Source: Saccharum officinarum (Eukaryota; Streptophyta; Magnoliopsida; Poales; Poaceae). From it: 64,000 nt of DNA. Under the pieces are notes generated by a model that was not told the origin of the DNA, made no database searches, and saw nothing but the letters and a program-made list of their open reading frames with translations. The stretch spans positions 15,356,214 to 15,420,213 of the forward strand of contig CM036188.1 in NCBI GenBank assembly GCA_020631735.1, written 5' to 3'. Position numbers and translations under genes: made by a program. The stretch's first letter is position 1; each line of letters starts with the position of its first letter. Positions 11,485 to 21,140 of this stretch are shown here, piece after piece.

Positions 11485-12230
11485 GCGTCACACGGTGGCC
11501 AGCCTTGCAGCACGTTCACGGCATACGCCATGTCCCACAAGGGCAAGGCCACTACACCGGAGACCTCCTACAACCCCGACGACTCCCCCGAGGCGTACTC
11601 CAACTCCAGCGTCCATACCCACCTCACTGACTACACAAAGGTGACAAGGGAGGTCCATGGGGCCAACTTTGATCCGGCCAGTGAGGACCTAGACGGAAGC
11701 ATCGTGATGAGGGTCGGAGGAGGCAAGAAGCACGGGCGGTATTGGCTTGGCGACGGCGTCATCGACTCGTCCTCCACTCCCACTCTGGCCTAGCTCCGAG
11801 CACAGACCATGAGCGGGAGCGTCCCCATACGCCCACGCCCGTCGCCTTCGTAGTCGCGGGTCGCCGAGCTCGAGGTTATTTTTGTTTTACTCGTCGTACA
11901 TTGATGTTTAAATGTTTGCATTGTTCTAACATTCCCTTTGTATTATCGCACGCCCGCCTAGAAAGAGAAAGGGAGGAGCGCCAGCAGATGGTGGCCCAGA
12001 TGGAGGCCCGGTTGGAGGCCCAAGCTAAGCAGATGGCAGACCTCATCGCGTTCATGGCCTCCCAGGGCATGCAGGTGCCCGCGGCGCTCATTGCTCCTCC
12101 ACCGCCGTCTCAGAATGCGGATGCTACTCCTGTGAGTATGGATTCCTCGGTGTTTCGTTTCTGCATTTGCTTGTCTGACATAGACGTCTACTTTTTGCAG
12201 CCTCCGTCGGCGGGTTCGAACAACCCGTAA
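11446..12230 (+). pseudogene. Transposase_24-type (TNP1-like) gene remnant of CACTA-1
   Basis: C-terminal part of the accessory protein of plant CACTA elements, which in known En/Spm elements binds subterminal repeats. The first piece (11446-11787) contains KGKATTPETSYNPDD, PEAYSNSSVH and the family signature LDGSIVMRVGGGKKHGRYW, then LGDGVIDSSSTPTL. The second (from about 11955) is a charged coiled-coil, LEREREERQQMVAQMEARLE, and ends PPSAGSNNP-stop after an in-frame 69 bp GT-AG intron (12132-12200). The first piece stops at 11791-11793. The upstream intron appears to have lost its acceptor: the frame resumes at GCCCGCCTAGAA, preceded by CAC rather than CAG. Broken and 5'-incomplete. Confidence 0.82.
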
Positions 12231-12560
12231 GCGCTTGGATGGAACACGCCCGGGGGTCAAGGCGGCACTGCTTCTCCGGGGTGGCCAGGGTAAGGTTGGC
12301 CATGAGTGTGTTTAGAGTGTCGGCTCTAGTAGATTGTGAACTTTAGATTGAAAACTTATCATGTTTCGATGATAACTTGTGATGGTTAACTTTCGTTTGG
12401 TTCAAATATTGTGATCAATGTGCTATATGCGTGGTGTATGTGAACGTGACATATATGTGATGAATGTGATATGTACATGTGATATATGTGTTATATGTGA
12501 TGAATGTGATTTATATGTGTAATGAAATGGAAAATTAAAAGAAAAAAAAACAAAATTTCC
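12231..12560 (+). other. 3' untranslated region of CACTA-1
   Basis: Follows the stop codon. It holds repeated TGTGATATATGTG and TGATGAATGTGAT words (12440-12520), then an A-rich run. The corresponding place in CACTA-2 (31090-31170) has the same character, supporting a shared structure. Confidence 0.7.
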
Positions 12561-13140
12561 TACTTTGCCGAGGGTTGCTCTCGGCAAAGAGTGCCTTTGC
12601 CGAGTGCAACGGTCATTGCACTCGGCAAAGCTGGGAAACAAGGCTGCCAGAATAGCCATGTCCCAGCTTTGCCGAGTGCAATGACCGTTGCACTCGGCAA
12701 CTGGCAAGACTGGCTCTCGGCAAAGTGTTTTTTTTTAAAAAGAAGAAAAATATTTTGCCGAGAGCCAGGCCAGCAAGACTCTCGGAAGAGATTTTTTTTA
12801 AAAAAAGAAAAAGTTTGCCGAGAGCATGGCCAAACTGGCTCTCGGCAAAGAGTTTTTTCAAAAAAAAGGAAAACTCTTTGCCGAGAGCCAGCCAGATGGG
12901 CTCTCGGCAAAGAAGGCAAACGCTGGGGGGCCGTTAACGGCGCCTTTTGGTTGCCGAGAGCCACGCTGGCTCTCGGCAAAGCCTTTGCCGAGAGCCCGAT
13001 AAACGGCTCTCGGCAAAGAAGGCTTTGCCGATCGGATTTTTGCCGAGGCCGCTTTGCCGAGAGCTGCGCTCGGCAAAGGCTTTGCCGAGGGTCTGAGAGG
13101 CTTTGCCGAGAGCCTGGGGCCCTCGGCAAAGAAGCCGGCT
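12561..13140. repeat. CACTA-1 right subterminal array
   Basis: Dense TTTGCCGAG(A/T)GC and complement words in paired inverted orientation, separated by A/T tracts. The inner modules (12580-12710) read GCCGAGTGCAA, the outer ones GCCGAGAGCC. It ends in the terminal repeat at 13149. Confidence 0.9.
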
Positions 13141-13149
13141 CCAGTAGTG

Positions 13150-14039
13150 GTGAGAACTTCATGATCTCATCGTGGTAACTATTGGAAATTAAATCAATTA
13201 CCATAAACCACAAGCAATGGGCGCATATTCTAATAGTAAATCAATTAGAAATGTCACAATGAATCACATAGAAGGTTCTAGTAAATCATTTATTATAACA
13301 GCTATTGTAAATCACATGCACCAAAGATTGTAGTAAATTGATTTATTCTCATAATTCGGAATGTTGTGAATTGTTGATGTCATTGTCGTAATTCATAAAT
13401 GGGCCCCTAAATAAATACTACATACATTGGATTGTCATAAATAAGGCACCATCCTTTCGGTATATTTATCATATCGACGGCTAATGCAGCGTTTGACTTA
13501 AACCTGTTGATTTTGAGTTACATTAGTAAATTTGGACAAAATCTGTAAGATCCCTCTAACCACTGTAGTAAATATTACTTGTCCAAGTCAATTTAACGGT
13601 TAAGATGCACATTGTCTGTTGCTAAAAGAATAACACCAATAATACCTAAATATAGGGAAAATGGGAGCAATGTTGAGCGTAGAACATGAGCCCCAGTGAT
13701 AACAAGAACTAACCAATCAGATTATATAGGTAAATTTGCCTCTCATCAGTACGGTAGCAGGTTCCTCGAACGGCCTGACCCTAAACCATGGTAATACTCC
13801 TAACCTTAATTATCATTGGGGACAATCTGGCTTCTTGTATCTATACCATGGTAAATATTCCTTACTAATCCGTATTATTGTAATTGTTCTACTAGAAGGT
13901 TGACGTCAAATTTTCGTTTTTATCAATGTAATTGTTATATCATGGTAACTATTTTATGGTACACTGCATGTGGTCTCATTTTAGTTCTTAACTTTGCTGC
14001 GAAACTATAGTAACATCATGAGCCAATTATTATATTGTA
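13150..14039. other. Flank between CACTA-1 and the Helitron
   Basis: AT-rich DNA with scattered AGTAAAT(C) words. It aligns with 55248-56041 in copy C. No coding sequence recognised. Copy A has about 74 extra bases at 13872-13945, bounded by ATGGTAAATATT and ATGGTAACTATT. Not related to any repeat I can name. Confidence 0.75.
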
Positions 14040-14446
14040 CTAGCAGGGAGCCCGTGCAAAGCACGGGTGTTTTGTTTTGTTTTTTTAAAGGGATGCGTAC
14101 TGGTAATTGGATTCGTTACTATTGCTTAAGGGTTCGAATGAGTTTGGACTGTTTGTTAACGGGTATGCACTGTTTATAGCGGGTAGGTTCGCTGGCTGAT
14201 TACGGGTTCGCATGGTACTGTTCATGCAAAACCGTTAATGTTGGTAACGGGTTTAGACTGATTATTAATGGATATGTACTGTTCATAGCGGGCAGGTACT
14301 GTTTATTAACGGATATGACTGTTCACCTATATACTGTTCATTACGGGTAGATACTGTTCACATGAACCGGTACTGTGCTTAGAACAGTGCACTACAGTGA
14401 AATGTGAGGGGTGCCGGTGCCACCGGTTTTTATAGATATGGTTAGA
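14040..14446 (-). mobile_element. Small non-autonomous Helitron
   Basis: A 407 bp insertion. On the minus strand it starts TCTAACCATATC and ends with the hairpin CCCGTGC-ttt-GCACGGG, then CTCCCTGCTAG, which matches the Helitron pattern (5' TC; 3' hairpin about 10 bases before CTRR). It sits between A (14039) and T (14447). Copy C keeps the empty site ttgtA|TTattc at 56037-56046. The interior has degenerate TACTGTTCAT and GCGGGTAGG repeats and no Rep/helicase gene, so it must be mobilised in trans. Confidence 0.9.
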
Positions 14447-14984
14447 TTATTCACGTGTACATTAAAAGCTAGTTGTTTCTAGGATTCTCGTACCTCATAT
14501 GTACTACCCTAGCATGCGTGTTCACCCTGTCTAATGTCAACTCGAATTCACAGAATCTCGTTAACTAATTAATGTCCTAGGATTACGTGTTCTCACTACT
14601 CGCCACATGATTGGCTTACTGGCCACATGCAGGCAAGCTGGAAGCTACCATAGTTTAACGAGATACTGGGATTTGGAGCGATATTTTCTAACAGGACACC
14701 TCTAGTCCCAAATGAGACCATAAAATCCACGCAAGCTGAACCGAGAGAGAGTCTGACAACTCCAGCGTAAACTTTGATTTCTGGAGTCCACATGCGATCA
14801 CAAAAATATCTCTCTATCCACTGTGTGGCCAGTGACTCTTCCATGTCCTCTTCCTAGTCCATCCTATCTCCTCTCGTCTCATTCCGCCCAACAATATTTT
14901 ACGCGGCTTGGTTTGGAATCATCTAGAGGGTATATAATATATACATTAAGGCTTAAGTGTATCTAATATATTCATAGAATCGCT
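14447..14984. other. Flank, unassigned
   Basis: Matches 56042-56574 in copy C. A minus frame of 82 codons (14596-14844) is interrupted in copy C and matches nothing I know, so I do not call it a gene. Nothing else recognised. Confidence 0.7.
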
Positions 14985-15513
14985 TTGGGAGAGGGCATCG
15001 GTGGTCGAGTTCAGGCGCCCTAGACGGTATCCTGCTGCGAAGTCAAACCCAAACTGCTTGCTGATCCACTTATGCTAGGGCACAGTGGACAGCCGCTGGT
15101 CCAGGAGAAACTTCAGAGTGTAGTGGTCGGTGTGAATGAGGAAGTGGCGCCGCCAAACACACGGCCGCTAGTGCTGCACCACCTGAACTAGGCCGATCAG
15201 ATCATGCTCATAGGCTGCCAGCTAGTTGTGTCAAGCGGCAAACGGCCTCTTGAAGAAGGCCAGGGGACCTGCCCCCTAGTGAAGAACGGCGCCGAAGCTG
15301 ACACCCGAAGCATCGCAGTCTGCCACAAACTGCTGATCAAAGTTTGGCATCTGCAACACTGGTTTTGGCTGATCAAAGAGAGGGAGCACTTGAGCGCCAC
15401 AAAGGACTTGGCGGCCTCCGGCATCCAGGCGAATGCCTCCTTACGTAGGACGCAGTGAGTGGCGTAGCGATGGTGCTGATGTCGCGGATGAACTTCTGGT
15501 GGTAGCCCACTAG
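14985..15513 (-). pseudogene. Ty3/gypsy RNase H fragment
   Basis: Degenerate pol segment. Reading the minus strand from 15513 with one frameshift gives VGYHQKFIRD (end of the RT region), then FVADCDASGVSFGAVLH, the first acidic motif of RNase H, then LAAYEHDLIGLVQVVQH, then TDHYTLKFLLDQRLSTVP and KWISKQFGFDF, ending GRLN..TDALS. Several stops break it. The motif order and wording are those of plant chromovirus-like (Reina-type) polymerases; the lineage is my inference. It is cut at 15513 by the following LTR. The same fragment, with other mutations, is at 56575-57089. Confidence 0.88.
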
Positions 15514-16880
15514 TGTTGGCATTCCATAACTCCCATTTTCAACCACCAAATATCACATCAAATAAACTCATGAACACCAAACTTAAAATTAGGGCTTATA
15601 ACTAACAAAGTTTCACAACTTTTGGTGATTCATCATTTGCATACGGGCATGTATGGAATACATGAAAATAGAGTCAAAGTGCGCAACCAGGAAAGTGTAA
15701 AAGCGGACTCTACACAAACAAATAATGAGAAGGCACGCTCATCTGAAGAAACTGGGCCTCAAACCCACGAGCAAGCAATCCAGGCCCATCATGTGAGCCA
15801 CCAGGAGAAGGCAGTGGCGAGGTGGCCCAACCAAAGTGCGGACGCACCTCGGTGTAGACGCACCTCCACTGGCGCCCCTCAGGTTGACCTTCATTGAGGT
15901 AGTACAATCAATGAGGTGGAGGGTGGCACGGCCCAGGCCTAGCTTCCTTCGGTGGTGCATTTATGGCGCCTAGGGTCGGTTTATGATAGTTTCCTTATTT
16001 TCTCTTGCCAAACCGACCTCTAGCTAATATGAAAGGAGGTGTAGTGCTCATCCTTCAACACACACATCTCATTTGGAGACAAACACCTCACACCACATCT
16101 TGTACTCTTTTATATTTTAGTAGTCTTTTGGAGCTAGCAAGAGCTACCTTGGAGAGCTTGCCTCCTTGGAAGAAAGGAATCTTGGTATGAATAGTATGAA
16201 GATTTCTTCTGTAGCCTTGTTCTCATTTTTATCAATATAGTTGTGCTTCTAAACTAGAGTATAGTTTTCATGTTATAATCCAGACATATGAACTAGCATA
16301 TGGTTTTTATGTTATGAGCTTAGCATGTAGAACTTTATGCTTAATCATTCATGCAATGTATATGAGAAAGAATAGAGTTATGTTGAGGTGGCGGTTCATC
16401 ATGCCTTCAGGTGTGCCCAAGTCTTTTACTTGTGGATCCGTAGGGTCGGAGTCCTAGGGGGACTTTGGTAGTTTCTGTCTAATCAGGTGTGGTGCCCGGG
16501 TACATACGAACAGGTGAATGCATTTCCTACTCCACGGTTGAGGGGGTAGGTAGCAGGTGGTCACAGCCCTATCCATCCCTTATAATCCCCCACGTCCATG
16601 TGCGGCGGAGAGCTGTAGGCCGGCAACACTTGGCAGACCAAGTGTTATCCAATGCCCGAAGCAAGTCTATAGTGGCAAAGCTATCTTAACTTGGAATCTC
16701 TCTCCTTATAAAACCTCACTACCAAGCTATCCCTCTTCTTGTTATCTTAAGTGAACTAGTTAAGAGACTTCTACACTACCGTTCCTTGTGGAAATATGAT
16801 AACCTAAACACTTCCGGATGAAATGCTACAACGGTAATTCCATGCGCTTGTGGATTATTTCTGTACACGTTAAGTGATGA
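15514..16880 (+). mobile_element. LTR E (plus strand)
   Basis: Starts TGTTGGCATTCC. It resembles the LTRs of elements A-D in native orientation: CACCAAACTTAAAATTAGGGCTTATAACTAAC matches their start, and gaaatgctacaacggtaattcc near 16830 their end. The last dozen bases (expected AAATACCAACA) are missing after CGTTAAG at 16874. Copy C has the same LTR at 57090-58405. The left boundary interrupts the RNase H fragment. Confidence 0.8.
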
Positions 16881-17937
16881 GGACATGGCACCTATGGATA
16901 CACCCATGAAAGTTAAAGACAAGGTGAGCTCGTTCCTATCTTTGTATAATGATAAAACTAAGAATTTGTTACTACCTAATATCGGTATTTGAAATATGCT
17001 AAGGAACGATGGCGATGATGACAGAGTATGGATATGTCATGAATAAGACCGATCTTGGAGTGCAAGCTCTCAAAGTCCAATATTCGGTTCGTCAGTAGCC
17101 CGACAATGCTTCATTGCAAAGGTCATAACTCACCCATCTGGAGTGCGAATGAGGTCAATGAGCACTTGATGGCTTTCAAATAGATCTGGTCCCACCTCAT
17201 ATGACAGAAAGAAATGTATGGGCTACGCTAAAAAAGAGAAAAGAAAAATATCCATGCTAAAAGGCATAAGAGAAAAAAATGTGTGCCAAAGAGCTTGAAT
17301 AAAAGAAAGAAATAAAGATAGCCCATACTTTCAAATAAAAGGCATTCCTCCAAAAGGGAGAGTCATGATCAAATGAGTACAAAAATATCTTAGAATTAGG
17401 AAGATTATAAAAATTCTACAAACTTGCGCGTCTTCATCAAAGTGTATGACTTGGATCTCCTTGGATCCGGTTTTTGACTTAGCAAGAGATGTGACGCAAG
17501 TATGCCTCAATTTCTTACCTACCCAAAATTTCACCAAAAATCCTTTAATCGTAGGATGAAAGGAAGGCAAAATATCAAATGCCTTGGTGATGTTTTATAC
17601 ACATTGAGTGATCGAGTGAATCATTTGAGGAACTTACATTTTTTTTGCAAAAACTTATAAAAACCTATGGATAAAAGGTTGATCGAGGAATGAATGACTG
17701 GTAATTATGTTATAGCCACTCTATCTTACAACCGCCCAAGAACTTTGAAGAGCTATAAGCCCCACAGGGATTAAGGTAAAGGGTGGATAAAAATGCCAAC
17801 TTATTTAAATTACGAAAGAATACTTTATTATAGGCATGGCCTTTATGAATTATATTTGGTACAGTAGCAACTCCTGATCAACAACCAATGACTTAGCTGT
17901 TTGCTCGGGATGAGCAAAGGTTAAGCTTGGGGGATTT
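16881..17937 (+). mobile_element. Deleted internal region and polypurine tract
   Basis: About 1 kb between LTR E and LTR F with no gag or pol. It ends with GCTCGGGATGAGCAAAGG, then the purine-rich AAGCTTGGGGGATTTT (17922-17937) directly before TGTTGG. That layout is the polypurine tract and 3' LTR junction of this gypsy group; elements B and D have the same motif on the minus strand. Confidence 0.75.
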
Positions 17938-19482
17938 TGTTGGCGGTCCTTAACGACCAAATCTAACCGTCAATTAAGATCCAAAATAGGAGAAATAAAC
18001 AAACTTATAACACATATACATTTATTATGGACACAGTTCCACCTGTATTGGAAGAAACATGTTTTGTAGGACATATATTTGAATACAAGTGGAAAACAAG
18101 ACATAATGTGCAAATCTGAAAGCGTAAAGCAATCTTGCACAAATACATCAAGCAAAAACCCATTAAATCGCCAAACCTAGGCGAAGCACCGGCGTGGACA
18201 CAACCCAGGCCCACGCAGCAACCAACTAGAGAATGGCGGTGGCCAGGCGCACCAACCAGGGTGCGACCGCACACTAGGTGCGCCCACACCCAGGCAACGT
18301 CTCCCAGGCCCCCTCTCCTCTGGTGGTATCATCAATGCGCTAGGAGGTCGGTTTGGGAGGTTTCCTAATTTATCTCCCCCAAACCGACCACAAGCTAGTA
18401 TAAAAGAAGGGGTGGAGTTCATTCTCAACACACACACACACCATTTGGAGTCTACACACCTCATTACCACCTCTTGTACTTTTACATTTTTAGTAGTTTG
18501 TGAGCTAGCAAAGCTATCAAGGAGAGCTTGGCTCCTTGGAAGAAGAGAAAAATCTTGGTATGAATGCTATGAGGAATTCTTCCAAAGTCTTGATCTCATT
18601 TTATCAATATAGTTGTGCTATTGAACTAGAGTATAGCTTTCATGTTATAATCTTGACATATGAACTAGCATATAGTTTCTATGCTATAAGCTTAACATGT
18701 AAAACATTATGCTTAATCATTCATACAACTTATATGACTAGAATTAGAACTAAGTTGAGGTGGTGGTTTTGTCGTTCCTTTGGTTTGCCCATGTCCTATG
18801 CTTGTCGATCCGTATGGTCGGAGTCCTGTGGGGATGTGGGTAGTTTCTTTGTACACGGGCATGGTGCTCACAGCCCTATTCGTCCCTTGTAATCCCCAAC
18901 GTTCAGGTATTTGTGTAGGAGTTCGTAATGTCTCTCGCGCTTGCTGGCAGACCAATGCTCGGAGATCTCCCCATCCATCTTACACTTAGATCTAGCTCTG
19001 ACCATGTAATTTGTATGATCATCAACTGTTCTTTGCGTGGCTATATTAGAACAAGCTTGCTCCGCTTAGGAATATTCTTTAATTCTTTGGTTCTCTTTTA
19101 TCCTTGAGGTTGGCCCAAGTGTGTGTGTCCACTATCCTCAAAATACATGTTTACCCCTATTATAAACTTTGGTTCAGTATGGAAGCATGTAATCTTGTTC
19201 ATATCCATGCTCACTCTTTACACCCTGCCTTCCTTTGGAAAAATATAAATAACGATACCCTGAATACTTTCAGGTGAAATGCTACAACGTTAGATCCATG
19301 TGCTTGTGGATATTTTCTACAATCGTTAAGAACTATCATGTTGGTGTTCCTTGGCGGTGTTGCTAAGATTTATCCAAATCTTAGTGATGGTGCTAAGAGA
19401 AATACCAATAGGCATTTCCGGCGCTGTTGCCAGGGATGGATTCTATCTCCATACTTGGTGATTGTGCTAAGAAATGCCAACA
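17938..19482 (+). mobile_element. LTR F with polypurine tract before and primer site after
   Basis: Starts TGTTGGCGGTCCTTAACG. Three LTR-end-like sequences occur in a row: CGTTAAGAACTATCA (to 19338), GCTAAGAGAAATACCAATA (to 19410) and GCTAAGAAATGCCAACA (to 19482). After the second lies ggcatttCCGGCGCTGTTGCCAGGGA (19417-19435), close to the tRNA-Asp primer site. So this LTR has a 3'-LTR signal on its left and a 5'-LTR signal on its right. The exact end is uncertain. Confidence 0.7.
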
Positions 19483-19922
19483 GCAGCGGCGATGGTGAGG
19501 GTGGGAACTGAACCAGGTGGATGGGAACCCCTATGGATGGGGTTGGGGCGGTGGACAGTGTGGTAGTGGAGCGGCAGCGAAAAAGGCGGCGGCGACAGTG
19601 GTGGTGGTGAGTATGGCGGTGGTGGTGGAGTAGGTTGACAGGGCCATCGTGCCATACCCCGTCATCCCATAGGGAAAGCTCGAGGGCATCGCGCCTGTAG
19701 ATGATGACGCCTGGTGGCTCTCCACGGTGGCCAGCGTGAGGTGATGGACGCCTGCTGCACGTTGAGGCTAGACAGCTACTGGACAATCTCAGAGAGGGTC
19801 TTCGTGATGGTGTCGAGGCTGGCAGGTGGCATTGGTGGTGACACAATTGGTGGGACCGACGGAGCAAAGGTCTTGGTGTCCACCCCGGCAGAAGCATCGG
19901 AACTTGACATCTCCGATACCAA
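19483..19922 (-). pseudogene. Gypsy gag 5' fragment
   Basis: Minus-strand frame starting just after an iMet-type primer site: MSSSDASAGVDTKTFAPSVP, then PASLDTITKTLSEIVQ, stop, LSSLNVQQASI, then Pro/His-rich. The LDTI..TLSEI..L..L pattern is like the N-terminal coiled region of plant gypsy gag. It is truncated at 19483 by the LTR F complex. With the RNase H piece at 14985-15513 (same strand, expected order) it is probably one Reina-like element with its middle lost. Confidence 0.62.
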
Positions 19923-19924
19923 AT

Positions 19925-20184
19925 TGATAGGATCCTTGATCCTACCACGGCTGTGAAGAGTGTAGGGATAGGAGATTCGAGGTCAGGGGTGAGGATGGTG
20001 GCGCTGGGGCGCCATGATGGAACAAGGAGGCGGCGGCTGTTGCCCTAGGGCTCATGTGATGGGGAGAGGAGGTCAGCAGAAGTGGCCCTTGAGGCCAGGC
20101 AAAGATTATTGCCTTGCTTAATTAATTCCCGATCTATCTTGAGGTATTTATTCTCTCCTAACACAATCCATTAAGATCCTATCT
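19925..20184 (-). mobile_element. Short LTR of the Reina-like fragment
   Basis: Lies directly upstream (minus strand) of TTTGGTATCGGAGA (19910-19923), which resembles the tRNA-iMet primer site TGGTATCAGAGC. The plus-strand start TGATAGGATCC and far end GATCCTATCT form degenerate terminal inverted repeats about 260 bp apart. A minus-strand AATAAATACC near 20145 could be its TATA box. Boundaries are tentative. Confidence 0.5.
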
Positions 20185-20316
20185 TTAAGCAAATAAAACA
20201 ACAATATCTAAGGATGAAATTTGGGGCCTTCGGCCCCTATGCGCCGGCATGGCCTAGCCACTAGTGTGGCCCCGACGCCTATAGGTGATGCTGGTCATAA
20301 CACATCTCCTATCATT
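20185..20316. other. Unassigned spacer
   Basis: Contains a small palindrome (GGGGCCTTCGGCCCC, 20223-20237). It ends ATT, the left target duplication of the next CACTA element. Nothing coding. Confidence 0.6.
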
Positions 20317-20398
20317 CACTACAACACAAACCCCCATATTGCAACAGATGTCTTGGAACGGTACCAAAATGTGTTGCAGGTGTTCCCAACCTCCTCCA

Positions 20399-21135
20399 TG
20401 TCACACCCAACCCAATTTGGAATTTGGCCCATAGTGGCCCATGTGAATGTTATGAGATATTGTGGAGAGTTTAGTCACACCTTGGTTGTTTAGAGTGGGA
20501 TAGACCAACATATAAGGCTTCTAGAGTCCATCTCACCATCCCCGGGTTAATCATTTTACGCGAAGCGAGGACGAAAGCGTAAGTGGGATGGTGGTAGGTG
20601 TGTTCATTCAGCGTGCAGAGTGGATCTGAGCCGTTTGGACTCTGGGGCGTTACAAAATGGTATCAGAGCCGACCTTCGCAGCCACGGGCGCGTGCGGGCC
20701 AGGGGCCGGACATGGGGTTCATTGCGCGTGTAGGCTCTGCGGAGTGCACGGCATGGCACATGTGCCGGCACTGGGCGCACGGTCGCGTGTGCTAAGAAGG
20801 AACGTTCCTAGTTATCATTTGCCTGATTGTGGGTATGTTGGGCCCGACGAGGACGTCGGGTTCTTTGAGGGGGGTGTATGTCACACCCGGCCCAATTTGG
20901 AATTTGACCCATAGTGGCCCATGTGAATGTTATGAGATATTATGGAGAGTTTAGTCCCACCTTTGTTGTTTAGAGTGGTATAGACTAACATATAAGGCTT
21001 CTAGAGTCCATCTCACCATCCCCGGGTTAATCCTTTTACGCGAAGCGAGAACGAAAGCGTAAGTGGGATGGTGGTAGGTGTGGTTCATTTAGCGTGCAGA
21101 GTGGATCTGAGCCGTTTGGACTCTGGGGCGTTACA
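20399..21135 (+). mobile_element. TRIM (terminal-repeat retrotransposon in miniature), full length
   Basis: Direct repeats 20399-20654 (256 bp) and 20879-21135 (257 bp), each starting TGTCACACCC and ending GGGGCGTTACA, differing at about 11 positions by my count. The primer site TGGTATCAGAGC (20658-20669, tRNA-iMet type) lies 3 bases after the first LTR. The purine tract TTTGAGGGGGGTGTA precedes the second. The internal part is only 224 bp and non-coding. The 5 bp target duplication CTCCA is present on both sides (20394-20398 and 21136-21140). It must be moved by another element's proteins. Confidence 0.97.
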
Positions 21136-21140
21136 CTCCA

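Larger units (their letters stand above)
7838..13149 (+). mobile_element. CACTA-1, complete En/Spm (CACTA) transposon
   Basis: A 5,312 bp element beginning CACTACCGAACAG and ending CCGGCTCCAGTAGTG, flanked by the 3 bp duplication GTG (7835-7837 and 13150-13152). The locus copy C has the unoccupied sequence ctactGTGagaac at 55243-55255, which proves the insertion boundaries. Subterminal regions at both ends are packed with TTTGCCGAGAGC words and their complements. Inside are a large hairpin (8101-8998), a GC-rich block (9300-9790), and remnants of the Transposase_24-type gene (11446-12230). I find no DDE transposase (TNPD/Transposase_21), so it would depend on another element. Confidence 0.96.

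Noticed and set aside
7856..13140. Regularly spaced short repeats resembling a CRISPR array
   Set aside because: Repeats alternate in orientation, spacing is irregular, spacers are A-runs, and they lie at both ends of a CACTA transposon in a plant genome.
12522..13213. Frames of over 200 codons on both strands (LPRA/SRQR-rich)
   Set aside because: They read through the TTTGCCGAGAGC subterminal array; the repeats lack stops in several frames. Not proteins.
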